Shown: positions 8,859-17,397 of the stretch, in pieces | Numbering within the stretch: position 1 is the first letter of the stretch | Layout of the letters: each line of letters begins with the position of its first letter | DNA from: Paucilactobacillus hokkaidonensis JCM 18461 | GTDB lineage: Bacteria > Bacillota > Bacilli > Lactobacillales > Lactobacillaceae | Length of the DNA stretch: 64,000 nucleotides | Assembly: GCF_000829395.1 (NCBI RefSeq) | Contig: NZ_AP014680.1 | Coordinates: forward strand, 2,213,986 to 2,277,985 | Direction of reading: 5' to 3' | Position numbers and translations under genes: made by a program | Notes under the pieces: generated by a model | Told to the model about the DNA's origin: nothing | The model's input: the letters and a program-made list of their open reading frames with translations, nothing else | Database searches by the model: none

Positions 8859-9690
8859 ATTTCGATACAACAACCGATCCACCAAATGCTTTGTCAATAT
8901 AATTTTTAACTGTCTTTGAATGGTAATACTTGTCCAATTGTTTGATTACTTTATCGTCTTTGTGACCTGATTGAACGACAAAGTAGTTAGGATATGGATT
9001 ATTCTTGTATTTTTCATGATAGATTGGTTTAGATTTCTTGGATAAACCTGATGAATATGCGTAGTTACCATTAACCGCTGCGGCTGTAACTTCATCAAGT
9101 TGCTTTGGTAGTTGTGCTGCATCTAATTCAACAATCTTCAAATGTTTAGGGTTAGATGCAATTGTATTCTTCGTTGCGTTTTGACCAACACCCTTTTTAA
9201 TCTTCAATACTCCGGCCTTTTGGAACAGTTCCAAGGCACGAGTTTCATTGGCTGGATCATTTGGCACGGCAATTGAATCGCCATCCTTTAAATCACTCAA
9301 TGACTTTAGACTATTTGAATAAATACCCATTGGGAATGCAACTGTTTTAAATGCTGTTGTAAACTTATAGTTCTTATCCCTTTCTTGTTGTTTCAAGAAT
9401 GGCAATGTCTGGTAACTGTTGGCATCAAGATCTCCGGAACTCAATGATGAGTTTGGTGTGTTGTAATCGCTAAAGACTTTGATCTTCACATCTAAACCAT
9501 CTTTTTTGGCCAACTTCTTAACTTGCTGTGTAATCTGTTCATGGGGCCCACCAGTAACACCAATCGTAATTGTTTTATCACTGAGTTCTTTGCTTGAAGA
9601 ATTACCACAACCTGCTAATCCACCTACTACTAATACTGATAATGCAGCGGCCAACCCAATTCGTTTAAATAATTTGTTTTTCTTTGTCAT
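8857..9690 (-). CDS. metQ: Methionine-binding lipoprotein MetQ (NlpA family)
   Basis: 277 residues. A lipoprotein signal peptide ends in the lipobox LAGC with Cys28 as the lipidated residue; the mature protein begins GNSSSKELSDKTITIGVTGGPHEQI, the usual NlpA/MetQ start of the binding domain. It captures methionine outside the cell and delivers it to MetNI. It is the first gene after the Met T-box leader at 9745-10028. Its TAG stop overlaps the first bases of repeat copy 3, and two tandem repeats separate it from metN, which could lead to unequal metQ versus metNI levels. Confidence 0.94.
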   Translation of the reverse strand: MTKKNKLFKRIGLAAALSVLVVGGLAGCGNSSSKELSDKTITIGVTGGPHEQITQQVKKLAKKDGLDVKIKVFSDYNTPNSSLSSGDLDANSYQTLPFLKQQERDKNYKFTTAFKTVAFPMGIYSNSLKSLSDLKDGDSIAVPNDPANETRALELFQKAGVLKIKKGVGQNATKNTIASNPKHLKIVELDAAQLPKQLDEVTAAAVNGNYAYSSGLSKKSKPIYHEKYKNNPYPNYFVVQSGHKDDKVIKQLDKYYHSKTVKNYIDKAFGGSVVVSK

Positions 9691-9744
9691 GTTTATATTC
9701 CTCCCAAAAGTAAGTTCCTAGTTAATCAACTAAAATAATTCCAA

Positions 9745-10028
9745 AATAAAAAGCCCGTCCAATGCATATTGCAAAGGACGAGCCTACACCCGTGGTACCA
9801 CCTCAGTTTGTAGTTCTCTCACGAAAACTATCTCGGTAAGTCACAACAATTATGACGTCAATAATTGTTAAGACTTGGTTTTTATAACGAGTACCAACCC
9901 GGTGTTAATTTAGAATTTCCTCATCAACACATCATTCGGAGACCATCTTCAAATCATTACCTAACTCCCTTGCACCAGACGGAAGTTCTCTCAATAGATA
10001 ATAAATCCTACTCATCTCTTCATCATGT
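9745..10028 (-). promoter_or_regulatory. T-box riboswitch, methionine specifier (metQNI operon)
   Basis: Minus-strand leader with the T-box core GGTGGTACCACGGG (9789-9802) directly before a terminator of ten pairs (AGGCTCGTCC/GGACGGGCTT) and a T-run at 9745-9750. Stem I carries GAA-G-ATG-G (9942-9951), placing ATG (9945-9947) at the specifier position. Uncharged tRNA-Met should block termination and turn the operon on. Confidence 0.88.
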
Positions 10029-10057
10029 TTTAATTAACTATTAATTTAATGTAAATT

Positions 10058-10086
10058 AGTCTAATCTATTTTTAATGTTGTGTCAA
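10058..10086 (-). promoter_or_regulatory. Promoter of the metQNI operon
   Basis: Minus-strand TTGACA (10081-10086), a 17-nt spacer, then TAGACT (10058-10063), placing the start about 20 nt upstream of T-box stem I. Confidence 0.75.
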
Positions 10087-10126
10087 GATTTAAAATAAAT
10101 TTTGTTAATGATCTTCAACTAACGAC

Positions 10127-10978
10127 CTATTTGTTGCTAGTAATAATAATATCGCTGGGTTTAACATCCGAACCAAAGTATGGTTTCAAGTTCTTATTAT
10201 AATCTTGAGTGAAGAAGTCTTTTTTATTCAACTTAGTAATCTCTTTATTCGTCCAATTCAGCAAACTCTTATTACCCTTTTTGATACCAGGAGCAATATA
10301 TTGATGTGGTCCAATACTTTTAATTCCAACTTTATAGTTGGAATGTTTCTTTGCCCATGCAAACAGGTATGAGTTATCATCAGCAAGTGCTGCAGCACGA
10401 CCATTCTTCAATGCATTAAACTGTTGCGTTTTTGAATCATATTTTTGTAATGTCACTCCGTTAGAATGTTTAGTAAAATAAGTTTCTGCCGTCGTTCCCT
10501 TAGTAACGATAACTTTTTTACCATTCAACTGACTGGCCTTAGTAACAGTCTTACTTTTGGGAGAAATTACCCCAACCGAAACTTTCATATATGATTTAGC
10601 GAAATCTACTTGCTTCTTTCGATCAGCATTAACAGTGAAGTTTGCCAATACTAAATCAGCTTTATTTGAATTCAAGGCATCCACTCGACTATCAGCATTA
10701 ACTTGAACAAACTTAACCTTAACTCCTAAGTCTTTACCAACTTGTCTTGCCAATGCAACATCATAGCCTACTCGTTTACCGGATTTGTTAACCCACCCAT
10801 ATGGTGGTAGGTCACCAAAAACGGCAATTTTAATTGTTCCTCGCTTTTTAATAGCACTCACCGATGAATTATTGGATGCGGCCTTTGCCGTCTGTGGAAC
10901 CACTGTTGCAATTACTGAAACTACTAGTAACGCTGCAAATGACACAGCTAATGTTTTAAATAATTTACTCAATTTCAT
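10127..10978 (-). CDS. Polar amino acid ABC transporter substrate-binding protein (SBP family 3)
   Basis: 283 residues from the ATG at 10976-10978, which has GGGGG 8 nt upstream; an ATG 15 nt earlier overlaps that site and is less likely. The signal peptide MKLSKLFKTLAVSFAALLVV ends at AKA-AS and has no lipobox cysteine, so it is a signal peptidase I substrate; how it stays at the cell surface is unclear. The mature domain has the family 3 pattern: IKIAVFGDLPPYGWVN, GYDVALARQVGKDLG, and DLVLANFTVNADRKKQVDFA. It is the last gene of a Met T-box operon, so cystathionine, cystine, homocysteine or methionine are candidate ligands. Confidence 0.87.
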   Translation of the reverse strand: MKLSKLFKTLAVSFAALLVVSVIATVVPQTAKAASNNSSVSAIKKRGTIKIAVFGDLPPYGWVNKSGKRVGYDVALARQVGKDLGVKVKFVQVNADSRVDALNSNKADLVLANFTVNADRKKQVDFAKSYMKVSVGVISPKSKTVTKASQLNGKKVIVTKGTTAETYFTKHSNGVTLQKYDSKTQQFNALKNGRAAALADDNSYLFAWAKKHSNYKVGIKSIGPHQYIAPGIKKGNKSLLNWTNKEITKLNKKDFFTQDYNKNLKPYFGSDVKPSDIIITSNK

Positions 10979-11016
10979 TTGTCTTACCCCCATAATTTAA
11001 GTTCCCCATTAAAATA

Positions 11017-11754
11017 TTAAAAATCCATACTATTCAAAAATTCTTTAGCGCGTTCAGTTTTCGGTTGATCGAAAAACTGCCTTCCTACTGACTTTTCAAT
11101 AATTTTTCCATCCTCAAGGAAAATAACATTATCTGCAATTTGTTTAGCAAAATTCATTTCGTGAGTGACCACTATCATAGTCATCTTGCGTTGGGCTAAT
11201 TGCAGCATCACATCAAGCACACCACGTACCATTTCGGGATCAAGTGATGCAGTCACTTCATCAAATAATATAAACTCTGGATTTAATTCCAATGCCCGTA
11301 CAATTGCAATTCGTTGCTTTTGTCCACCTGATAGTTGTCGTGGATAAACATTTTCGTATTCCGTTAACTGAACTTCTTTAAGCAACTGACGAGCCTGTGC
11401 AAGTGCTTCTTCATGACTGCGTTTTTGAACTTTTAGTGGACCTAATAAAATATTATCAATGACCGTTCGATTAGGAAACAGATCATAACTTTGAAAAACC
11501 ATCCCAATATTTTGACGAATTGGTTGCCACTTCTTAAATCCGGGCTGAATGACCTGGCCTTTAAAATCAATCTGACCACTATGAAAATCTTCTAACCCAT
11601 TTAGACAACGAATCATGGTGCTTTTGCCTGATCCAGAGGGCCCTAAAATGACGGTCACGCTTCCTTTATCAACGCTAAAGTTGATATCGTGCAATACTTC
11701 CTTTTTACCATAATTTTTATTTAAGTGACTTACGGTTAATAATTTTTCAGCCAT
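11017..11754 (-). CDS. Polar amino acid ABC transporter ATP-binding protein (GlnQ-like)
   Basis: 245 residues. Walker A GPSGSGKST (about residues 37-45), signature LSGGQKQRIA, Walker B EFILFDEVTASLDPE and switch histidine in VVTHEM. It has GlnQ/HisP family length without a regulatory C-terminal domain. It overlaps the upstream permease by 8 bases and works with two permeases and the binding protein as one importer. Its position in a Met T-box operon points to a sulfur amino acid. Confidence 0.9.
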   Translation of the reverse strand: MAEKLLTVSHLNKNYGKKEVLHDINFSVDKGSVTVILGPSGSGKSTMIRCLNGLEDFHSGQIDFKGQVIQPGFKKWQPIRQNIGMVFQSYDLFPNRTVIDNILLGPLKVQKRSHEEALAQARQLLKEVQLTEYENVYPRQLSGGQKQRIAIVRALELNPEFILFDEVTASLDPEMVRGVLDVMLQLAQRKMTMIVVTHEMNFAKQIADNVIFLEDGKIIEKSVGRQFFDQPKTERAKEFLNSMDF

Positions 11755-12436
11755 TGACGTTTACCAACTCCTTTTTCTCTAAATGTCGTGCCCACAACGA
11801 TAATGGATAGCAAAGTAGAAAATATAAAATAAAAATCAATCCATAGATCCAAAAGGCACCATTTTGATATTCTTGACTATTGGCCTCAATAATTTGTTGT
11901 CCAATATTAATCACATCCATCACGCTAATCAATAGCAGTAACGAAGTTGTCTTGATTACCCGGCTTGTTAAATTAACAGTTGCCGGAATCATCAATTGAA
12001 TCGATTGCGGCAGTAGTACGTAATAATATAATTGCAATTGATTCAGGCCAATTGCCTTGCCAGCATCCACTTGATGCTGAGAGACTGAAATTAATGCTCC
12101 ACGAACGATATCACTCATTTCTGCAGCAACCCACAAAGCAAAGACTAAAATTGCCACTGCTTGAGCACCCAGATTGATATTAAAATTTTTGGGTAATATA
12201 TAATAAAACAGGAATAATAACACTACAGTTGGCACTATTCGAAAAAATTCCAAGTATAGTCGTAAAACAATTCGCAATAGTGGATTGTGAAATGTCCGTA
12301 ACACTCCCAAAATAATGCCCAGTAAAATACCAATAACAATCGCCACAATTGCAACCTTTGCGGAAACCCACAAACCACCAAGCAATCGCATAAAATTTCG
12401 TCCTTCAAATAATATGTTAATTCCCGAATGAGCCAC
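11747..12436 (-). CDS. Amino acid ABC transporter permease (HisM/GlnP type), subunit 2
   Basis: 229 residues with about five membrane spans and the EAA-like loop (HQVDAGKAIGLNQLQLYYYVLLPQS) for the ATPase. The start is GTG at 12434-12436 with AAAGGAGGG upstream, overlapping the previous permease by 20 bases. Two different permease subunits imply a heterodimeric channel. Confidence 0.9.
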   Translation of the reverse strand: MAHSGINILFEGRNFMRLLGGLWVSAKVAIVAIVIGILLGIILGVLRTFHNPLLRIVLRLYLEFFRIVPTVVLLFLFYYILPKNFNINLGAQAVAILVFALWVAAEMSDIVRGALISVSQHQVDAGKAIGLNQLQLYYYVLLPQSIQLMIPATVNLTSRVIKTTSLLLLISVMDVINIGQQIIEANSQEYQNGAFWIYGLIFILYFLLCYPLSLWARHLEKKELVNVNG

Positions 12437-13076
12437 GACGCGCCCTCCTTTCGAGCCATGTCAATAGAATCGACAATGGAATTAAAATAATCGCATATCC
12501 GACTACCAAACTAAACAGTGCCTCGTTTGTGTCATATATCATTCCAATTTGATCAAGGGCAGTATTTGTTAATTCCGGAATTGCAATTACCGTAAAAATG
12601 GAAGTTTCCTTAATCAAAAAAATGACATTTGCAGCGATTGCCGGCACGCTTAACGACAACCCTTGCGGCAAAATAACATATCTCGCTAACTGCCAATTAG
12701 TTAATCCGATTGTCCTACCCGATTCAACTTGGATCTTAGGAACACCGTTTAGCCCACTAGAGAACGCTGCAGCCATATAGCTTCCACCAAGAAAAATTAA
12801 TCCACTCACACCACTAACTTCTGCCGAAATTTTAATTCCGATTTCGGGAAATGCATAATAGATAAAAAATAGTTGAATCAACAAGGGCGTATTTCGTGAC
12901 AATTCAACATAAGCTCCTAAAATCCTTTGTAATCCAGTAATCCTAAAGTATTGTACAAAACTAACAATTAGGCCAACAATGATCGCTCCAACTATCCCCT
13001 CACATGATAACTTAAGTGTTAACCAGAACGCTTTTTCATAAGTTGGAATTCCCTGTTGAACCATTGACCAGTCCAT
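12417..13076 (-). CDS. Amino acid ABC transporter permease (HisM/GlnP type), subunit 1
   Basis: 219 residues; membrane segments around IVGAIIVGLIVSFVQYF and VVGYAIILIPLSILLTWL, with an EAA-like loop QVESGRTIGLTNWQLARYVILPQG. The upstream GAGGAGG supports the ATG at 13076. It pairs with the overlapping downstream permease and follows the sulfhydrylase gene by about 30 nt. Confidence 0.9.
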   Translation of the reverse strand: MDWSMVQQGIPTYEKAFWLTLKLSCEGIVGAIIVGLIVSFVQYFRITGLQRILGAYVELSRNTPLLIQLFFIYYAFPEIGIKISAEVSGVSGLIFLGGSYMAAAFSSGLNGVPKIQVESGRTIGLTNWQLARYVILPQGLSLSVPAIAANVIFLIKETSIFTVIAIPELTNTALDQIGMIYDTNEALFSLVVGYAIILIPLSILLTWLERRARRGSFGN

Positions 13077-13106
13077 CTACATAACCACCTCCTCATATAG
13101 TTTTGA

Positions 13107-14405
13107 CTAGTTAAATGCACGCTCAAGCGCTTGTTTTAAATCATTAACTAAATCATCGATATCTTCCAACCCAATTGAAAGACGAATTACCTGGTTATTT
13201 AAGGCGTGTTTGGTCCGAACATCAGCCGGAACCTCTCGATGAGTCGTTCTGGTAGGATTAACAATCAGCGATTTAGCATCCCCAATATTAGGCAAATAAC
13301 TGAACACTTTCACATTGTCAATCAACTTAGCAATGTTAGTTTCGCCTCCCTTTAATTCAAATGACAGGATCGAACCCACGCCCTTTGGAAAATACTTAGT
13401 TACCAGCGGGTTGTCATGCTCTATTCCTGAATAATAAACTCGAGCAACATGTTTATTAGTACTCAGAAACTTTGCAATCGTTATGGTACTAGCAACTTGC
13501 TTGTCTAAACGCTCAGAAATCGTCTCTAATCCCAACAGCACTAGATAAGCATCAATTGGTCCGAGATTAGATCCAAGCAACCTTACATACTTCATTCGAA
13601 TCCTTTTGATAAATGCCGCAGCACCAAACTTACTAGTAAAACTTTCGTGATCATCAGTTTCTTCATTTCCTAATGTAAACTCGTCTTCAGTAAGCTGTGG
13701 AAATTTACCACTAGTCCAGTCGAATTTACCGTGATCAACCACAATTCCTGATAATGTGTTCCCGTGACCATTGATACCCTTAGTTGAGGAGTAAACCACG
13801 ATATCAGCACCATACTCAAACGGCCTAAAAAGATATGGAGTTGGAAAGGTATTATCAACAATTAATGGAATTCCAGCATTATGTGCAATGCCAGCTAACG
13901 TTTCAATATCTGCAATTTCCGTGCTTGGATTAGCAACACTCTCAACATAAATTGCTTTAGTATCATCCTGAATAAGTGCTTTGATACGATCAAAATCGTT
14001 TACATCATCAATAAAATCAAAATCAATCCCAAATTTTGGAAAAAAGTTCCTAAATTCATCCAGACTGGAACCATAAATATTGGTTGGAGCAATTATTCGA
14101 CCACCACCTTCAGCCACATTAAAGATCGTGTATGAAATAGCGGACATTCCTGATCCCACTGCAACCGCATCAACTCCACCCTCTAATGCAGCAATCCTTT
14201 TTTCAAAAACACGAACGGTCGGATTACCATCGCGCGAATAATCATAGCGATTTGGTTGCTTACCTTGTACGATTTCATTAGCAACTTCTGTGTTACTCAA
14301 TCCAAAGGCCGCCGTTTGATAGATTGGTACCGATGAAGCAAATTGATTATCCTCTGGTTTATATCCTGCATGAATACGTAATGTATCAAATTTATCTTGT
14401 GCCAA
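13107..14405 (-). CDS. metY: O-acetylhomoserine sulfhydrylase / aminocarboxypropyltransferase (MetY-like)
   Basis: About 432 residues, a Cys/Met metabolism PLP enzyme of the long MetY kind. It makes homocysteine (or methionine with methanethiol) from O-acetylhomoserine. Visible motifs: RDGNPTVRVFEKRIAALEGG, the PLP lysine in VYSSTKGINGHGNTLSG, and the C-terminal RLSIGLEDIDDLVNDLKQAL. I place the start at TTG 14403-14405 (LAQDKFDTLRIHAGY), since GGAGG lies just before it; the frame runs further upstream into the end of the preceding gene. It is second in a Met T-box operon. Confidence 0.9.
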   Translation of the reverse strand: MAQDKFDTLRIHAGYKPEDNQFASSVPIYQTAAFGLSNTEVANEIVQGKQPNRYDYSRDGNPTVRVFEKRIAALEGGVDAVAVGSGMSAISYTIFNVAEGGGRIIAPTNIYGSSLDEFRNFFPKFGIDFDFIDDVNDFDRIKALIQDDTKAIYVESVANPSTEIADIETLAGIAHNAGIPLIVDNTFPTPYLFRPFEYGADIVVYSSTKGINGHGNTLSGIVVDHGKFDWTSGKFPQLTEDEFTLGNEETDDHESFTSKFGAAAFIKRIRMKYVRLLGSNLGPIDAYLVLLGLETISERLDKQVASTITIAKFLSTNKHVARVYYSGIEHDNPLVTKYFPKGVGSILSFELKGGETNIAKLIDNVKVFSYLPNIGDAKSLIVNPTRTTHREVPADVRTKHALNNQVIRLSIGLEDIDDLVNDLKQALERAFN

Positions 14406-14427
14406 ATTGTTTCCTCCAATTTTATTT

Positions 14428-15612
14428 CTAGCCAAAGTTTTGCTTTAATATGTGCACTTTATTGCTTCTTATAGCAGTCGTTAATGCTTGTTCAAGATCG
14501 TTGATCAAATCATCCGCATCTTCAATTCCAACTGAAATTCGAATCAATTGTGGTGTGATTCCGGCAGCCAACCGTTCCTCAGGTGGTAACTCCGCATGAC
14601 TCATTTCATATGGTAATTCGGCTAAACTCTCAACTGCTCCTAGGCTGACTGCCAAACGAATCAGTTGCAGACTGTTAATAAATGTGGCCGCATTCACATC
14701 GTCTCGTAATTCAAACGAAAATACACCACCAAAGCCATCACATTCTGCCGCTGCCACGACATGGTCCTTACTACCTTCAATTCCTGGATAGTAAATTTTG
14801 GCAACTTCTTCACGACTACTTAGAAATTCAATTAATTTAGCTGCATTTTCCTGTTGCCGATCCATGCGAACTGACAACGTTTGGATCCCTCGACGAACTA
14901 AATTGGCATTTTCCGGTGATAATACTCCGCCTAGCGCATTTTGGATAAAATAAATCTGCTTGCCTAGTTCTTCAGTTTTGGTAACTACTAACCCAGCAAT
15001 AACATCGGAATGACCTCCGAGATACTTAGTTGCCGAATGAACAACAATATCGGCACCGATATCAAGAGGTTGTTGCAGGTAGGGTGTCAAAAATGTATTA
15101 TCGACGATTGTCAGAATGTTATGTCGTTTTGCAATCTGGGCTATTGCCTTCACGCTCGTGACTTCAAGCAATGGATTTGTGATTGGTTCGAAATAAATGG
15201 CCTTAGTATTTGGTTGGATCGCAGCCTCAACAGCTTCAAGATCCTGCGTGTTAACGGCCGTAAAGCTGAGTCCACGGGTTTTAAAATAATCATTAATTAA
15301 TCGGTAAGTCCCACCATAAATCTGATCGCCGATCAAGACATGATCGCCATTTTTAAAAATAGCGAAAGCAGCATGAATGGCTGCCATTCCGGACGCAAAT
15401 GCAAACCCATTAGCGCCGTGTTCCAATAATGCAATTTGCTTTTCTAAATACTCACGGGTTGGATTACCCGAGCGAGCGTAGTCCCAACGTACCTTTCCGT
15501 TAACATCTGGATATGCATATGTGGATGAGTTATATACTGGAACGTTCACTGCTCCAGTTTGGTTATCGTTAACATTTTGTCCATGAATTAATTTCGTATT
15601 AAATCCTGTCAT
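14428..15612 (-). CDS. Trans-sulfuration PLP enzyme (cystathionine gamma-synthase / beta- or gamma-lyase family)
   Basis: 394 residues. It has RSGNPTREYLEKQIALLEHG, the PLP lysine in VHSATKYLGGHSDVIAGLV, and the C-terminal IRISVGIEDADDLINDLEQAL. This family includes MetB, MetC and cystathionine gamma-lyase, which cannot be separated safely by eye. Position as first gene after a Met T-box and next to MetY favours methionine synthesis (MetB or MetC) over cysteine synthesis. GGAGG is 8 nt before the ATG. A second member of the same superfamily (MetY) begins just downstream. Confidence 0.9.
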   Translation of the reverse strand: MTGFNTKLIHGQNVNDNQTGAVNVPVYNSSTYAYPDVNGKVRWDYARSGNPTREYLEKQIALLEHGANGFAFASGMAAIHAAFAIFKNGDHVLIGDQIYGGTYRLINDYFKTRGLSFTAVNTQDLEAVEAAIQPNTKAIYFEPITNPLLEVTSVKAIAQIAKRHNILTIVDNTFLTPYLQQPLDIGADIVVHSATKYLGGHSDVIAGLVVTKTEELGKQIYFIQNALGGVLSPENANLVRRGIQTLSVRMDRQQENAAKLIEFLSSREEVAKIYYPGIEGSKDHVVAAAECDGFGGVFSFELRDDVNAATFINSLQLIRLAVSLGAVESLAELPYEMSHAELPPEERLAAGITPQLIRISVGIEDADDLINDLEQALTTAIRSNKVHILKQNFG

Positions 15613-15630
15613 TTTTTAACCTCCAAATAA

Positions 15631-15919
15631 AAAACGCACCTCCATCCATGTCTATCGCTAGACAAGGACGGAAGTGCGTTCCGTGTTACCACCTTAATTT
15701 AAATAACCCTCACAAGTTACTCCTCTTTGGGTACTTAAATACAGTTAACTAAAGTACTTACTGTGTGTGCATACCCGGACTCTATAACGGGAGTTCCCGT
15801 TGTCGCCTAACTACTGTTCAGCGATAAACTGCATTTAAGACCATATTCGACTATTTACCATTATCACCTTACACCAATTCGATGACTCTCTTAAAATGAT
15901 TTCCTAATCTACTCATCTT
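15631..15919 (-). promoter_or_regulatory. T-box riboswitch, methionine specifier (trans-sulfuration operon)
   Basis: Minus-strand T-box core GGTGGTAACACGGAACG (15677-15693) overlapping a terminator whose arms AACGCAC/GTGCGTT end in a T-run (15631-15680). Stem I carries GAA-T-ATG-G with ATG at 15842-15844 as the specifier. It is highly similar to the leader at 17009-17299. Confidence 0.88.
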
Positions 15920-15949
15920 TGCATTAATTTGTTTGTATTAATTTATAAC

Positions 15950-15978
15950 ATTATTGTTCAAATAAATGAGAATGTCAA
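15950..15978 (-). promoter_or_regulatory. Promoter of the trans-sulfuration operon
   Basis: Minus-strand TTGACA (15973-15978), a 17-nt spacer, then AATAAT (15950-15955), about 30 nt before T-box stem I. Confidence 0.6.
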
Positions 15979-16017
15979 CATCTTTTTCTAATTATTTTTT
16001 AATGTTGTTGGATTGAC

Positions 16018-16788
16018 TCATTGAAAATGCATTCCGCCATCAACTAAAAGCGACTGCCCAGTAATATAACTAGCACCTGGCGATACAAACCAGGCCACTA
16101 CTTGTGCGACATCTGCTGGTGTTGCTTCCCGACCTAACGCAATCTCTGTTAGTACGTTTGCTTGCTGTTTTGGAATCGAGATGTTATGAATTGCAGCAGT
16201 TCTTCGATCGATTTCATCCCTAAGTGGTGTTCGAACGACCCCAGGTTCATAAGCATTAACGGTAATCTGATCTTTGGCCAACTCTTTAGCAGCTGCTTGC
16301 GTTAAACCACGAATACCAAATTTTGAGGCTGAATAGGCACTTTGTAATGCTGAGGCTTCCACTCCAGCTAATGAAGCCGCATTAACAATTCGACCACCAT
16401 GTCCTTGTTGTTTAAATTGTGTCGCAGCTGCCTGAATGCCCCAATAGGTTCCCTTCAAGTTAACATCAAACAATCGTTCAATGTCTGCAGGATCAGAGTC
16501 TATCACCGTATCAATAAACGCCACACCAGCATTATTAACAAATACACTTAATTGTCCCAGATCAGCCACAGCCGACTTAACCAAATCAAATACTTCATCT
16601 CGATGAGCCACATCCAGCTGGTAGGCCTTTGCCTGATGCCCAGCGTCATTTAATTTTTGTGCCACCGCTGTTGCCGTTTTGATATTGATATCAGCTACTG
16701 CAATTGCAAACCCATCTTGAGCTAATCGGTATGCAATTCCTTCACCAATTCCTTGTCCTGCACCAGTAACAATTGCTAATTTTGCCAT
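16018..16788 (-). CDS. Short-chain dehydrogenase, probable acetoin/diacetyl reductase (2,3-butanediol dehydrogenase)
   Basis: 256 residues. Classical SDR: nucleotide-binding TGAGQGIG (residues 8-15), NNAGV, catalytic Ser in VNAASLAG and YSASK tyrosine/lysine pair, and C-terminal GQSLLVDGGMHF. The overall pattern (MAKLAIVTGAGQGIGEGIAY, ADINIKTATAVAQKLNDAG) matches meso-2,3-butanediol dehydrogenase / (S)-acetoin-forming diacetyl reductases, which interconvert diacetyl, acetoin and 2,3-butanediol with NADH. It follows a metQ remnant by 17 nt and would be transcribed from a Met T-box promoter, an unexpected control for this enzyme. Confidence 0.85.
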   Translation of the reverse strand: MAKLAIVTGAGQGIGEGIAYRLAQDGFAIAVADINIKTATAVAQKLNDAGHQAKAYQLDVAHRDEVFDLVKSAVADLGQLSVFVNNAGVAFIDTVIDSDPADIERLFDVNLKGTYWGIQAAATQFKQQGHGGRIVNAASLAGVEASALQSAYSASKFGIRGLTQAAAKELAKDQITVNAYEPGVVRTPLRDEIDRRTAAIHNISIPKQQANVLTEIALGREATPADVAQVVAWFVSPGASYITGQSLLVDGGMHFQ

Positions 16789-16805
16789 ACTTAAAAATCC
16801 TTTCT

Positions 16806-16988
16806 CTAGTTAAAATATGATAATGATTTAGAAACTTCAATCTTGGTACCGTAATACTTATCCTTAATATGCTTTTGAATATCTTTTTTATGGTATAGCT
16901 TAACTAATTTTTTATAGTTGGCATTATTTTTATTTTTAGCTGAAGTAGCTAAAATATTGATATTATCATTTGATGTTTTATCAGTCAT
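16806..16988 (-). pseudogene. metQ C-terminal remnant
   Basis: 60 codons starting at ATG 16986-16988 after GAGAGGGG. The segment NYKKLVKLYHKKDIQKHIKD aligns with the last ~45 residues of NlpA/MetQ lipoproteins (compare VIKQLDKYYHSKTVKNYIDK in the intact MetQ of this window). The signal peptide, lipobox and most of the ligand-binding domain are missing. It lies where a metQ would be, right after a Met T-box. The remaining frame is open and has a good ribosome binding site, so a short peptide may still be made. I infer an internal deletion of a second metQ. Confidence 0.78.
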
Positions 16989-17008
16989 TGTTGTTCCCCT
17001 CTCCAAAT

Positions 17009-17299
17009 AAAAAAGCACTTTCATCCATGTCTATCGCTAGACAAGGACGGAAGTGCTTTTCCGTGTTACCACCTTAGTTTAAATAACCCTCACGAATTAT
17101 TTCTCATTGGGTACTTAAATACAGTTAACAAAGTACTTACTGTGTGTGCATACCCGGACTCTATAACGGGAGTTCCCGTCACTGCCTAGCCAACGCTCAA
17201 CAGTGAACTGCATTTAAGACCATATTCGATTATCTATCATTATCATCTTTCACCACCATGATGACTCTCTTAAAATGATTTTCCAACCTACTCATCTTT
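17009..17299 (-). promoter_or_regulatory. T-box riboswitch, methionine specifier (upstream of the metQ remnant)
   Basis: A near-duplicate of the T-box at 15631-15919: T-box core GGTGGTAACACGG (17061-17073), terminator with AAAAGCACTT/AAGTGCTTTT arms, and GAA-T-ATG-G in stem I (ATG at 17221-17223). One stem I helix differs by paired substitutions (CACTG/CAGTG here, TCGC/GCGA in the other), so the structure is kept. Confidence 0.87.
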
Positions 17300-17328
17300 G
17301 CATTAATTTGTTTGTATTAATTTATGAC

Positions 17329-17357
17329 ATTATTGGACAAAAAAATGAGAATGTCAA
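17329..17357 (-). promoter_or_regulatory. Promoter of the third Met T-box unit
   Basis: Minus-strand TTGACA (17352-17357), 17-nt spacer, AATAAT (17329-17334); the same layout as the promoter at 15950-15978, consistent with duplication of promoter and leader together. Confidence 0.6.
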
Positions 17358-17397
17358 TATTTTTTTCTAACTATTTTTTAATGTAACTATCTAAAAA

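Noticed and set aside
9745..10028. SAM riboswitch (S-box or SMK) ahead of metQ
   Set aside because: The leader has the GGTGGTACCACGGG T-box core and a specifier triplet, which explain it fully.
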